Numbered from the stretch's first letter, positions 21,401 to 32,769 are shown. The stretch: 64,000 nucleotides of DNA from Aphanomyces cochlioides (GCA_019828595.1 JAHQRK010000001.1:2666001-2730000), one strand, 5' to 3'. Program-made: numbers and translations. The notes: a model not told the origin generated them from the letters alone.

Positions 21401-24400
21401 GCGATTAGAAGCTGACATCACCAAAAAATCTGTTGATTTTAAGCCAATCAAGTTAGAGTAAAAACAGTAGGCAAATCCTTTCTACGATTTCCGGACACAA
21501 CACATAATGCAACTTTCGTAGGAAAATATTGCTGTCGTATGGCAAAAAGTAGAAGGATATTTTCTACATTTTCTGTTTCACCTTTTTGAATTTGAGTAGA
21601 TTCAATAATAAAACCAAGTCAAAAATTTAGTCTGAAATTTTATCGAAATCGTAGAATCAAACCTTCTACCAGTCATATTGATCTCTAATTGGTCAAAATT
21701 TTCGATTTTGCTCCTGGTCATCAAGGCTTGATGATCAAGCCCATCATCAAGCACGACAGGGCAACAAGTTCATAGTTGAATAGAGTAATACAAAGCTAAC
21801 AAATTACCCTCAACACATACTTGATTGTCATTCTTTTTTGTGGTGTATACGATGTGTTAAACTCTTAAAATCATATTGCAACTTGGCGTGTAACGCTGGA
21901 GTTTACAATAGTTCATTAAGCCAATTGCGATTGAATCATGGAAACAGTATTGTGGAGTCGTGGTTACATGTACTTTAGCTACATTTTGGTGTTTCTGCGT
22001 CATTTAACTGCAAACATAATAACATGTAACTTTGAAATCTGTTAAACGCTTCCACTGGATCAGTTGCATCGCATTGCAAGCATACATCAAAACGAGGTAA
22101 TTGAGTCCTAGCCTCACCAATGGCATGCTAAGTATATGTTAATTTATTGCTGTAGTTCCTGCTAAACGCAAGCAAAGATCATTGCAATTATATGTATTCA
22201 CTTAGAACAGATTTTAATCCGCAGCAGTAGTCCATTAGTTTGTTTCAATGCTTGCCGCATCATATACAGTAGGCGCTTTTTTCTAAGTGTGAATCGGTGG
22301 CATGCATCATCGATGATGTGATGGTCTAACAGCATCTTCTAAATCACCCTTTATTTAATCTTAATTAGTACAGTAGTGAGAGAAATTCGATGGGCAGGCA
22401 ACACAGTGCGATTAGAAGCTGACATCACCAAAAAATCTGTTGATTTTAAGCCAATCAAGTTAGAGTAAAAACAGTAGGCAAATCCTTTCTACGATTTCCG
22501 GACACAACACATAATGCAACTTTCGTAGGAAAATATTGCTGTCGTATGGCAAAAAGTAGAAGGATATTTTCTACATTTTCTGTTTCACCTTTTTGAATTT
22601 GAGTAGATTCAATAATAAAACCAAGTCAAAAATTTAGTCTGAAATTTTATCGAAATCGTAGAATCAAACCTTCTACCAGTCATATTGATCTCTAATTGGT
22701 CAAAATTTTCGATTTTGCTCCTGGTCATCAAGGCTTGATGATCAAGCCCATCATCAAGCACGACAGGGCAACAAGTTCATAGTTGAATAGAGTAATACAA
22801 AGCTAACAAATTACCCTCAACACATACTTGATTGTCATTCTTTTTTGTGGTGTATACGATGTGTTAAACTCTTAAAATCATATTGCAACTTGGCGTGTAA
22901 CGCTGGAGTTTACAATAGTTCATTAAGCCAATTGCGATTGAATCATGGAAACAGTATTGTGGAGTCGTGGTTACATGTACTTTAGCTACATTTTGGTGTT
23001 TCTGTGTCATTTAACTGCAAACATAATAACATGTAACTTTGAAATCTGTTAAACGCTTCCACTGGATCAGTTGCATCGCATTGCAAGCATACATCAAAAC
23101 GAGGTAATTGAGTCCTAGCCTCACCAATGGCATGCTAAGTATATGTTAATTTATTGCTGTAGTTCCTGCTAAACGCAAGCAAAGATCATTGCAATTATAT
23201 GTATTCACTTAGAACAGATTTTAATCCGCAGCAGTAGTCCATTAGTTTGTTTCAATGCTTGCCGCATCATATACAGTAGGCGCTTTTTTCTAAGTGTGAA
23301 TCGGTGGCATGCATCATCGATGATGTGATGGTCTAACAGCATCTTCTAAATCACCCTTTATTTAATCTTAATTAGTACAGTAGTGAGAGAAATTCGATGG
23401 GCAGGCAACACAGTGCGATTAGAAGCTGACATCACCAAAAAATCTGTTGATTTTAAGCCAATCAAGTTAGAGTAAAAACAGTAGGCAAATCCTTTCTACG
23501 ATTTCCGGACACAACACATAATGCAACTTTCGTAGGAAAATATTGCTGTCGTATGGCAAAAAGTAGAAGGATATTTTCTACATTTTCTGTTTCACCTTTT
23601 TGAATTTGAGTAGATTCAATAATAAAACCAAGTCAAAAATTTAGTCTGAAATTTTATCGAAATCGTAGAATCAAACCTTCTACCAGTCATATTGATCTCT
23701 AATTGGTCAAAATTTTCGATTTTGCTCCTGGTCATCAAGGCTTGATGATCAAGCCCATCATCAAGCACGACAGGGCAACAAGTTCATAGTTGAATAGAGT
23801 AATACAAAGCTAACAAATTACCCTCAACACATACTTGATTGTCATTCTTTTTTGTGGTGTATACGATGTGTTAAACTCTTAAAATCATATTGCAACTTGG
23901 CGTGTAACGCTGGAGTTTACAATAGTTCATTAAGCCAATTGCGATTGAATCATGGAAACAGTATTGTGGAGTCGTGGTTACATGTACTTTAGCTACATTT
24001 TGGTGTTTCTGCGTCATTTAACTGCAAACATAATAACATGTAACTTTGAAATCTGTTAAACGCTTCCACTGGATCAGTTGCATCGCATTGCAAGCATACA
24101 TCAAAACGAGGTAATTGAGTCCTAGCCTCACCAATGGCATGCTAAGTATATGTTAATTTATTGCTGTAGTTCCTGCTAAACGCAAGCAAAGATCATTGCA
24201 ATTATATGTATTCACTTAGAACAGATTTTAATCCGCAGCAGTAGTCCATTAGTTTGTTTCAATGCTTGCCGCATCATATACAGTAGGCGCTTTTTTCTAA
24301 GTGTGAATCGGTGGCATGCATCATCGATGATGTGATGGTCTAACAGCATCTTCTAAATCACCCTTTATTTAATCTTAATTAGTACAGTAGTGAGAGAAAT

Positions 24401-25531
24401 TCGATGGGCAGGCAACACAGTGCGATTAGAAGCTGACATCACCAAAAAATCTGTTGATTTTAAGCCAATCAAGTTAGAGTAAAAACAGTAGGCAAATCCT
24501 TTCTACGATTTCCGGACACAACACATAATGCAACTTTCGTAGGAAAATATTGCTGTCGTATGGCAAAAAGTAGAAGGATATTTTCTACATTTTCTGTTTC
24601 ACCTTTTTGAATTTGAGTAGATTCAATAATAAAACCAAGTCAAAAATTTAGTCTGAAATTTTATCGAAATCGTAGAATCAAACCTTCTACCAGTCATATT
24701 GATCTCTAATTGGTCAAAATTTTCGATTTTGCTCCTGGTCATCAAGGCTTGATGATCAAGCCCATCATCAAGCACGACAGGGCAACAAGTTCATAGTTGA
24801 ATAGAGTAATACAAAGCTAACAAATTACCCTCAACACATACTTGATTGTCATTCTTTTTTGTGGTGTATACGATGTGTTAAACTCTTAAAATCATATTGC
24901 AACTTGGCGTGTAACGCTGGAGTTTACAATAGTTCATTAAGCCAATTGCGATTGAATCATGGAAACAGTATTGTGGAGTCGTGGTTACATGTACTTTAGC
25001 TACATTTTGGTGTTTCTGCGTCATTTAACTGCAAACATAATAACATGTAACTTTGAAATCTGTTAAACGCTTCCACTGGATCAGTTGCATCGCATTGCAA
25101 GCATACATCAAAACGAGGTAATTGAGTCCTAGCCTCACCAATGGCATGCTAAGTATATGTTAATTTATTGCTGTAGTTCCTGCTAAACGCAAGCAAAGAT
25201 CATTGCAATTATATGTATTCACTTAGAACAGATTTTAATCCGCAGCAGTAGTCCATTAGTTTGTTTCAATGCTTGCCGCATCATATACAGTAGGCGCTTT
25301 TTTCTAAGTGTGAATCGGTGGCATGCATCATCGATGATGTGATGGTCTAACAGCATCTTCTAAATCACCCTTTATTTAATCTTAATTAGTACAGTAGTGA
25401 GAGAAATTCGATGGGCAGGCAACACAGTGCGATTAGAAGCTGACATCACCAAAAAATCTGTTGATTTTAAGCCAATCAAGTTAGAGTAAAAACAGTAGGC
25501 AAATCCTTTCTACGATTTCCGGACACAACAC
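18483..25531. repeat. Satellite array: seven 1007 bp head-to-tail copies
   Basis: Units start at 18483, 19490, 20497, 21504, 22511, 23518 and 24525 (each ATAATGCAACTTTCG...) and the last ends near 25531. The period is exactly 1007 bp throughout. Units are nearly identical; one visible difference is CTGCGTC versus CTGTGTC about 495 bp into the unit, with the pattern C,T,T,C,T,C,C. The unit is AT-rich and has no reading frame of 60 codons. It contains a hairpin GGCTTGAT/ATCAAGCC (18704-18720 in copy 1) and a perfect palindrome CATCATCGATGATG (19284-19297). No transposon ends were found. Confidence 0.97.
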
Positions 25532-25851
25532 AATGAACTTCAAAATATTTCAGAATATATAATTTTAGCCAATGAAGTCGTCCCGGTGAAGGTTTTCACT
25601 ACTTCACAGAGTTTCGCTACCTGTGTGACTTTTATCATCCTTTTGGAAAATCCACCCGAGATACATCCGGAATACGGATAGTAACACCCAATCAGACTTC
25701 GGCCGAGGTGGAGTTGTCGGATTTTTCCCCGACCAACCTCTTATAGAGATTTCCGTAAAGTAACACAGCATGATGCCGAGTTTCATGTAACGAAGTCTGT
25801 ATCACGATGTGTTTTTGAGCCATCCGTGAAGTCGACCAGAACAAGAGAGAA

Positions 25852-25983
25852 ATGGAAACTCGACACGAGATTATACGGATAATGACCGGATATGTAGTCC
25901 CACAAACGTAACAGACAGATCTCATACGTTTGTGGGACTACATATCCGGTCATTATCCGTATAATCTCGTGTCGAGTTTCCAT
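25852..25983. repeat. Perfect 59 bp inverted repeat with 14 nt loop
   Basis: Arms 25852-25910 and 25925-25983 are exact reverse complements, with loop ACAGACAGATCTCA. The arm contains two ATCCGG-type motifs. A transcript would form a 59 bp uninterrupted hairpin, suitable for a small-RNA precursor. It may equally be a young foldback element; no flanking direct repeat is obvious. The rest of 25532-26058 shows no gene. Confidence 0.95.
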
Positions 25984-26061
25984 ATTATACTAGTATTATT
26001 GTCAACATGAGTAAAATGTTTGCGAAAAGTGTATAATCGACAAACATTCTTTTGTCATTTA

Positions 26062-26536
26062 GGCTCCGTTTGGATGCACCTGTTATACACAAATAACGTG
26101 TTCTGGAGCCGGTTTTTACTGAAACTTGAGGAAACAGTAAATGCACAACAAGTTGATCGTTTGGTTCCACAAAACACGTTTTGGCCGAAATGCTGGATGG
26201 CTCGACGATAACACGTTGTGGAAAAAGAGCTCAGAGGCGTTTTTCAAGCTAGGGACAGGGTTGTTGCAGTGTTTTAGATGGACGTGAGGGGATCTCGAAT
26301 TATTGCACTTTCGGTCAAGCAATGTCGTCCCAAGTCTACACTATCGACGATGCTGCGAATGACTTTCTTATGAACGCTGCGATGGAGGTCTTTCCAGTGA
26401 TGCTTGACATACTAGTACAGTGTTTGTGCTTCCAAACGCACAGAAACACTGAATGGACAAATCTGTTATCCTGTCATCGGGAATAACGGAAACGGATATC
26501 CAGTGTTTTGAAACAGCATTTTATCCAAACGGGGCC
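26062..26536. mobile_element. PIF/Harbinger-type MITE
   Basis: The ends GGCTCCGTTTGGAT and ATCCAAACGGGGCC are inverted (one mismatch) and flanked by TTA on both sides (26059-26061, 26537-26539). The GGCCCCGTTTGGAT end and the 3 bp TTA target are characteristic of Harbinger/Tourist elements. 475 bp, non-coding. Confidence 0.8.
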
Positions 26537-26731
26537 TTAGTGTGTAGTGAATTTTTTGTCAAATAGTGTATAACATTTTCGTATAATGAAGACATTGCGA
26601 CAAAACGAGTATGACTTGAGGTTGGGGGAAAGTCCGCAGTTGGAAGCGTCAGTTTGGAAGTATCACAGAACGTTGAAGGTGGCTGTGCGTGGCTCTGCTT
26701 CATATTCCGACTGAGGGACGTTGACAAAGTG

Positions 26732-27412
26732 ATGAATGGAAGTGAACATGATGTTCATGAGGTGGCCACTACTACAGGCTTACAAGTTGGAGCAATCTAT
26801 ACATCTGCGACCGATGGCGTTAAAGCTGTACAAGACCACGCGATGGCATCGAACAAGTCCGTGCGAGTCAGTCAACGAAGTGGGGTCCATAGAGTCATCG
26901 AATGCACGACAGTAGGGTGCACGATGTATGTACGTCTCTATCGGAGGCAAGTAAACAATGTGAAGAACGGCTCGTGGTACATATCATCTATGTGCCTCGA
27001 TCACAAGAATTGCACAGCTACAGCAATACCAACTCGCCGACAAATTTCGTCCCTTCCTACCTTTCTTTCAGCGGTCCAAGCTGATCCATCATCATCAGCT
27101 AAGGCGCTTATTGATCAAGTACAACGACGAGATGGAATTGACTTGCATCAAATCAGAAGAACAGTCTATCGTGCAAAAGACGATGTTACCCAAACTTCTG
27201 AGACCGTTGCGCTAGCATCGTACACCAAAATACCAGCCTTTCTGCGCGCTTTTTTGAAATTGAATCCTGGATCCGTTGCTTGTCTACAGAAGGATGGTGC
27301 GGGGAGATTTATGCGAGCTCTTGTATCCCCAAGAGTACTTATTGATTCTGCTTCTGCTTGTCAGCGAGTTTTTGGTGTTGATTGCTCGCATAGTAAATGT
27401 GATAATGCGTAG
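26732..27412 (+). pseudogene. MULE transposase N-terminal remnant
   Basis: The frame from ATG 26732 encodes about 226 residues. It has a MuDR/FLYWCH-like zinc-binding region (VIECTTVGCTMYVRLYRR ... SMCLDHKNC). This is followed by the segment that leads into the MULE catalytic core (FLRAFLKLNPGSVACLQ ... RVFGVDCSHSK), whose VDCSH carries the first Asp of the DDE triad. The protein stops there, so the remaining core and the SWIM finger are missing. A pogo-like element begins 85 bp downstream, but the MULE sequence does not visibly resume on its far side. The loss was therefore not caused simply by that insertion. Confidence 0.7.
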
Positions 27413-27450
27413 TAGAGTTAAGCTGATCCATTATAATAACAACGCTTTGC

Positions 27451-27466
27451 ACGATACTAGTATCGT
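27451..27466. repeat. 16 bp perfect palindrome
   Basis: ACGATACTAGTATCGT, between the MULE remnant and the left TIR of the pogo-like element. No function assigned. Confidence 0.7.
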
Positions 27467-27645
27467 CGATTGAATTAACATTGGTTTACATGGTTACCGC
27501 ATTCCTTTTGGGTAGACGGACGGTTTGGGTAACTTTGAGAAGGACAATACTGTAAAACCTAATATCACTACAAATTTAATTTCAAACGAAATATAAGTTT
27601 CCATAGTAGTGACTGGTTGGTTGTCATTTGTTGATTCTGGCGAAA

Positions 27646-29121
27646 ATGTCCGACACAGACAAGCCTGCAACCCAGCCCAGAGGACGTCCCAATCGTCTTG
27701 GAATTGGTCGCAATCCAAATCAACACAAAATCACAGCGATATCGTACCGAGAGAAGTTGGCTGTAGCAACATTCTTCTATTCGACCAACGACATGGCCCT
27801 CACTCGTCAAACGTTTTACTCGCACTTGACCGATCAAGCATGGGAGTCAAGGAGGAAACTGATATATGATTGGAAGCGGAAGATGTTCAAAATCGAGAAG
27901 TATGGCAATCACGAACACCTAGCCAGTATGTGCCGTTCAAGAGAAGTTGGCGTTGGAACAACGCTAGACTGGCACAGAAGTCAACAGTGCAAAATGGGTC
28001 ATTGACATACGAAACGAGGGTGTCCTTGTGTCGTTGCTTATGTTACAACTTCACGCACTCGATGTTGCAAACGACTTGGGCATCCCGCCATACCACTTTC
28101 TTGCTTCGTGGGATTGGCAAAGGTTGTTTCTTGCCAGGCACAAGTTGAGCATGCGGGCGCGAACAAGAGTTGGACAAGATACAAATGGAGACGGCGTTGC
28201 TGCTTTGGAGGAGTTCGGCTCACATGTACTCGAACTAGCACAGACGGAAGGTGTCTCGATCATATACAACGCCGACCAAACAGGAATATTCTACGAATAT
28301 TTACCCAGGAAGACTGTCCACGCAACTGGATCCAAAACCATTTGGATGAAGTGTGGTGGCGGAACGAAGAACCAAGCAACTGCTATGCTCTTGGGCGACA
28401 TCAATGGTCATCAATATCCACTGTTCTTAGTATTCAAGACTCAAAAATCCACGATTGAATTGGTAAACGAGGCCAACATGCAAGAAAGAAATGGATTTGG
28501 ACGGCGATTGTGGTCTGAAATTGACGAGTTGCAGAATCAATTCGACTGTCAGATATACGGCAACACAACAGCTTGGTGGAATCAAGCGATGTCACTTGAA
28601 TTTCTTGATTACCACTTTGGTGGAGACAAATTTACAAGCGAGAAGAAAATACTCATTTGGGATGATTTTAGTGCTCATTTTACGGCGTCTGTGGTCGACA
28701 TGCACTGAACGTATTTTTGGTCAAAGTTCCCCCAAGATTCACTTGGGCTTGTCAGTCAGCCGATGTGGCTTGGAACAAGCCGTTGAAAGACCGCCTGCGT
28801 TCATTTTGGGTGCAAATGCGAGACCAATTGGCAGCTCACAGCGCTTCGACTGACGACGAAAGAACGGCATTCAAATTGAAAGGCCCTGATCGTCGGCTTG
28901 TCACAAAATTGATTCATGATGCTTGGTATGGTTTGTCTAGAAGCACAATTATCAATGGATTTGCGAAGACTAAATTGCTTGGAGGCACTACGACTTACGA
29001 CGATGAAGTACAAATGACGAATGACGTTGATGATGAAGTGAATGATGTTGTCGAAGTTATGAGAGATATGAAAGTCCTCCAAGATTGCTCTGCTGACGAC
29101 GATGATATATTGCAGGAGTAG
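27646..29121 (+). pseudogene. Pogo/Jerky-type (CENP-B/DDE_1) transposase
   Basis: Three successive frames make up one protein. 27646 to about 27970 is the N-terminal DNA-binding part. From about 27985 a CENP-B-like HTH (KWVIDIRNEGVLVSLLMLQL) appears, and up to 28708 the DDE_1 core with IYNADQTGIFYEY (first Asp) and ILIWDDFSAHFT (second Asp). 28717-29121 holds the third acidic site (ACQSADVAWNKPLK) and an acidic tail. Frame changes near 27975 and 28700 break it, so this copy is inactive. The start is the ATG (MSDTDKPATQPRGRPN), preceded only by non-ATG codons. Confidence 0.8.
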
Positions 29122-29202
29122 AGTTGACATGGAATTGTCCCTCTAGTTGTAATCCGAAAATGCATTCAAGTTGTTGTACTATCTTTGCATCAAGTAATAC
29201 CG

Positions 29203-29300
29203 ACTCACCTTTTTAATCGCAAGCGAAATTGCCAACTCAACTCACCTTTTTTATCGCAAGTGAAAGTGCCAACTCACCCTTTTTATCGCAGATAGAAATA
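29203..29300. repeat. Three imperfect direct repeats
   Basis: ACTCACC(C/T)TTTTTATCGCA-type units begin at 29203, 29240 and 29272. They are subterminal in pogo-like element 1, so they could be transposase-binding sites or a simple expansion. Confidence 0.6.
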
Positions 29301-29471
29301 CAGTGTTGATTGGCTGGTCTTGATACTAAGTAGCCCGTAACATTCAATATAGCCTCTTTAAAATGATATTTTAAAAATAACTTGAAATTTGTATGCGTCA
29401 TAAAAATCCGGATAAATTTGTGTTATCCGGTGTACATAGGTGTCTGTCTACCCAAAAGGACTACGGTAACT

Positions 29472-29510
29472 ACAGCGTTAGTCTACTATTAATATGTAGA
29501 CTAACGCTGT
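29472..29510. repeat. Perfect 15 bp hairpin next to a TIR
   Basis: ACAGCGTTAGTCTAC, a 9 nt loop (TATTAATAT) and GTAGACTAACGCTGT, starting 3 nt after the TA that ends pogo-like element 1. The rest of 29468-29671 shows no gene. Confidence 0.85.
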
Positions 29511-30044
29511 CGCTAGTTGGATATCCACTTGTGCACACTTCATAATGAAATTCATAGCTTTATCCTCATAATTTCGATGTCTTTTAAACTTAAAATTTGT
29601 ATGGACTGCTATTAAACTACACCAACATATGCTTTACAGATTTCCAGTACAATGTACAGTAAATATTGGTGTAACGTAAACGACCAATAATGGCCGATTT
29701 TTTCATTGTGTCCGAAGTCCTGTCGTATCTCACCTTCCATAACGAATATCGAAAATCTGGAGGTACCTCGTGAAAGAGGAGATGCAGGAGAAACCAGTAT
29801 TATACATGAGAGGTATTGAAATTGAAGAGTGTTTAGACAGAGTGAAGTCAAAGTTGACCCATTGGTTAATTCAAGAACAACCAATGGTGGCCGATTTTAT
29901 GACTTGGAAATTGTATACTTGATGTGACAATTTTACCAACATTCCTCTTCGGGTTAGGTCTAGTCCAATTAAACATGATGAAAGGATATAATTTTTGAGA
30001 GGTAAAATCTCACTTCTTATATGCATAAAATACGATCATTTCTA

Positions 30045-30240
30045 AGGTTCAAATTTGGGCGAGCGGTTTTGGCTTGAACCTCCTAAGTCGTATCCCGGGT
30101 TCGAACCCCAGAGTCGGCAATGCTACAGTGGTCGATATTCCCCTGGTTAAAAACTTTTAGGGTTCCCATTCATAAAATGCGGCGACGCTTATCGGCCACT
30201 GTAGGGCTGACTTTATGCACAATATTATAATATATTTTTT
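30045..30240 (+). repeat. tRNA-derived SINE candidate
   Basis: A Pol III-type box B GGTTCGAACCCC (30098-30109) is preceded by a box A-like TGGGCGAGCGGT (about 30056), at tRNA spacing. The head resembles a serine/leucine-type tRNA. A 14 bp inverted repeat follows (30123-30136 and 30191-30204, CTACAGTGG.../...CCACTGTAG), and the body ends in an AT-rich tail near 30240. No intact cloverleaf can be drawn, so it is not a tRNA gene. It lies within pogo-like element 2. Confidence 0.55.
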
Positions 30241-30313
30241 TAAAATGTACATGTAGCACTGTCATCAATATTGATCGTAAACAAAATGCATGAACCAACT
30301 TATCGAGCTATAT

Positions 30314-31624
30314 TCAGACCGTACGTCGTCTCTTTGGTGGCTTCGACAATTCTGAGATAATATCTGTCCCAGTTGCGATCTTGTTGCGCACATTCACAGT
30401 CTTCTTTCGTCGACTTGTCGGCTTGTCAGGCACTGGAGGAATCACGAGGATTTCTTGACGAATTGTTGGCTGATGTTGAACCCACGAGGTATCATACTTT
30501 GTCTGCGGCTTCACACCTCCATGCTTGAACTTTTCGTATCGCTGCTTCATGCTTGGAAGGGACAAAGGAAACAAACCACATGTCTTGAAGCCGCTGACGC
30601 AATTGCTTGAGGTCACTGCAACGTCCCAATTCTTCCTCGCAAGTGAGATTGCAACATCCTTTGAAAGAGAACATGAGTTCACTTCCACCATATACGAAAA
30701 GATGTCTTTCTTGATTCTTCTCTTGAGTGGTCCAAACACGGCGACATCGAGTGGTTGCAAGAGATGGGTCGCATTGGCAGGGAGACACACAATAATGATC
30801 CCTCATAAATTTCGTCGGAAAAATGACCACCATAGCCATCGAGAGTGAGTAATAGAGGCCGATCCACAGAAGCAGGAACAGAGGAAGCAAGTATCGCAAG
30901 CCAGAGCTGAAAGATCGTTCTGTTGATGAAGCCGCTCTCTGATGCGACGACATACGTTGGCCCAAGAGCTTCAGCAACTTGCATGTTGACGCGCTGACCA
31001 GGGATGATGAACAAAGGTGGAACTACAAAGCCTGCAGCACTCACGCATGCTACGTAGGTCATGTGGAAAGCAGCTGACAGGGTGTGGGACCAAACGTTGC
31101 TTGAGCCCTTGACTGCAACAACACGCTTGGACTTGCTATGCGTCAGATATTGAACACACGGGTAGCATCCTTCTTGTCAGTGATGACGTGGTAGAGCATG
31201 ACGTTGAATAGATTGCCAATATCGTTGATGTCCGTTGCGTTGCGCACACGTGAGATGACTTGTGCAGTACGTGTCGTGAGGATTGGGTGGCTTGCTATGA
31301 AGCGGTTATACCACCCGTCCGTGACGTACGGGATCGACAGGACGCGGCACATCACGCAGGCCTTCAAGATGATATAGTATCGTGTGACCGGGAAGCCAGA
31401 TGCCTGCATGGATATGATCCAGGAAACAAGATCATTCTCAAGAGCAATTGGCAGTGATCGCTTTGGGCCCATTTGAGTCCTGGCATCCTGACCAGATTTC
31501 CAGCTCTTGGCATATCGAGACAGAGTTGCATTGGAATGCCCGTGGTCGATGAGATAACGCCGGGTTTGATGTTTTGCTGCCACATCTTGAAGGCCGTCGC
31601 TACAGTGTCCTCGGTATGTGTCAT
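30314..31624 (-). pseudogene. Pogo/Jerky-type (DDE_1) transposase of element 2
   Basis: Minus-strand pieces in different frames give one protein. The N-terminus starts at 31624 (MTHTEDTVATAFKMWQQN, then a psq-type HTH with ATLSRYAKSW). It continues with a CENP-B HTH (GWYNRFIASHPILTTRTAQ) to 31143, where RVFNI should lead into the first catalytic Asp but meets a TGA. 31062-30679 has VSAAGFVVPPLFIIPG and LLLTLDGYGGHF (second Asp). 30790-30314 has LPANATHLLQPLDVAVFGPL (third Asp) and a basic tail. At least three frame breaks and loss of the first catalytic site make it inactive. Confidence 0.8.
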
Positions 31625-31789
31625 TTTACAGTACGATGCGTCTCACTGCCATGATTTGTATATATTATCAAAGGTTATAAGTTGCTAGCAGTATTATCAG
31701 TCCAAATCCCGCCAAGAATTACCCAATCAAATTTGAATATAAAGTCGGCCACCATTGGTAAAATCGGCCATTATTGGTCGTTTACGTTA

Positions 31790-32203
31790 CCGGTACACGT
31801 CCGTTCACTACGTATTACAGTAATTTTGAAAGTTTGCTGAGCTTTCAGCGAGTTGGCCAGGTTGACTGCAAGGGTATTATGTCTCAATCAATTGGACTTG
31901 CCTTACGTCCTCGCTTTGCCAAAGACTTTAAGAACTGGCGGTAGTTTACAGTGTTTGTGCAGTTAATTACGTATTTCGGACTCAAAGAGCTGAAGTACCC
32001 TATTTTGTCCAATAGATTTGCAAACTCAATGCAGCCTCGAAGCAAGTCTGGCTACCGGTGATTGATAGTGCCTCGAGTCGCCTAGTGAATTCAAGTATTT
32101 GGAGATACTAGTACACCCTGAGGGTTGATTTTACTTTGAAGTTTTCTAACATATCCTCCAACTTTCACTCTCAGCACCTCCAAAGATGACATTGTGAGAT
32201 CTA
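31790..32203. other. Spacer without recognisable features
   Basis: About 410 bp between pogo-like element 2 and the Helitron. No coding frame, RNA gene or transposon end was recognised. The last base (A, 32203) is the left half of the A|T Helitron target. Confidence 0.5.
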
Positions 32204-32249
32204 TCTATTACTTAAGGCTCTAACGCAACACGTAAGTACGAGACTAAGT

Positions 32250-32410
32250 ACGAGAGTAATTTTTACATACAAACGTCAAGTCAACAAATGAGCAATTTTT
32301 ACATACAAACGCCAAGTCAACAAATGAGCAATTTTTATATACTTTATCCAAGTACAAAATGAGCAATTTTTACATACAAACGCCAAGTCAAAAAAAGAGT
32401 AATTTGAGAC
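32250..32410. repeat. Iteron-like direct repeats near the Helitron 5' end
   Basis: Four copies of an A(G)CAATTTTTACATACAAACG(T/C)CAAGTCAA-type unit of about 36 bp, one degenerate. The same block, with five copies alternating TTTTACATACAAACGCC and TTTTATATACAAATTCC, recurs in every tandem unit about 30-190 bp from its TC end. It may be a Rep-binding region or slippage repeats. Confidence 0.7.
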
Positions 32411-32769
32411 AAGTTCGTTCATGCACCCATGATGCTGGACGTGGCAGTTGTCGATAATATTAATAATCATTCCACATACAAAATGAAAATATTGTCCTAC
32501 TATTTAAAATAATACCTGCCAAAGACGAGATTGGCGCTCCTCCAAAGGAACCCCACTGGACTCTTTCAACCTGTATTAAACCTTCCGCATAATTATCCGG
32601 ATATCCATGGAAACATCCAAGGAAATATCCATGAATATCCGGATAATTATCCGAAGATCCATAGATATTTCCTTGGACGGAACAAAGTGACATGGAATGC
32701 AATGAACGCTGTCATGTATTAGATGTAGGTTTTACGAATAGCTATCACTAAGCCTTTAAAATACATACT

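Larger units (their letters stand above)
27497..29466 (+). mobile_element. Pogo/Tc1-superfamily element 1
   Basis: The terminal inverted repeats are CCGCATTCCTTTTGGGTAGAC at 27497 and the reverse complement of CCGTAGTCCTTTTGGGTAGAC ending at 29466 (3 mismatches in 25). TA is on both sides (27495-27496, 29467-29468). The 1970 bp element carries a broken DDE transposase on the plus strand. A subterminal inverted pair of ATCCGGATAA-like motifs lies at about 29406-29430. Confidence 0.85.
29674..31787 (-). mobile_element. Pogo/Tc1-superfamily element 2
   Basis: Perfect 28 bp terminal inverted repeats start with ACGTAAACGACCAATAATGG at 29674 and end at 31787, with TA on both sides (29672-29673, 31788-31789). 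A subterminal motif ACCAATGGTGGCCGA occurs inverted at 29880 and 31745. The 2114 bp element encodes a broken DDE_1 transposase on the minus strand and contains a tRNA-derived SINE. Its TIR is unrelated to that of element 1, so it is a different family. Confidence 0.88.

Noticed and set aside
18483..25531. Satellite as a second tandem Helitron or CRISPR-like array
   Set aside because: No CTAG|TC junction or terminal hairpin was found, units are 1007 bp without spacers, and the context is eukaryotic.
27412..29500. MULE transposase split by pogo-like element 1
   Set aside because: The MULE frame already ends 85 bp before the insertion, and no MULE sequence resumes after 29468.
30045..30115. Functional tRNA gene
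   Set aside because: Boxes A and B are present, but acceptor and anticodon stems do not pair convincingly; a SINE head fits better.
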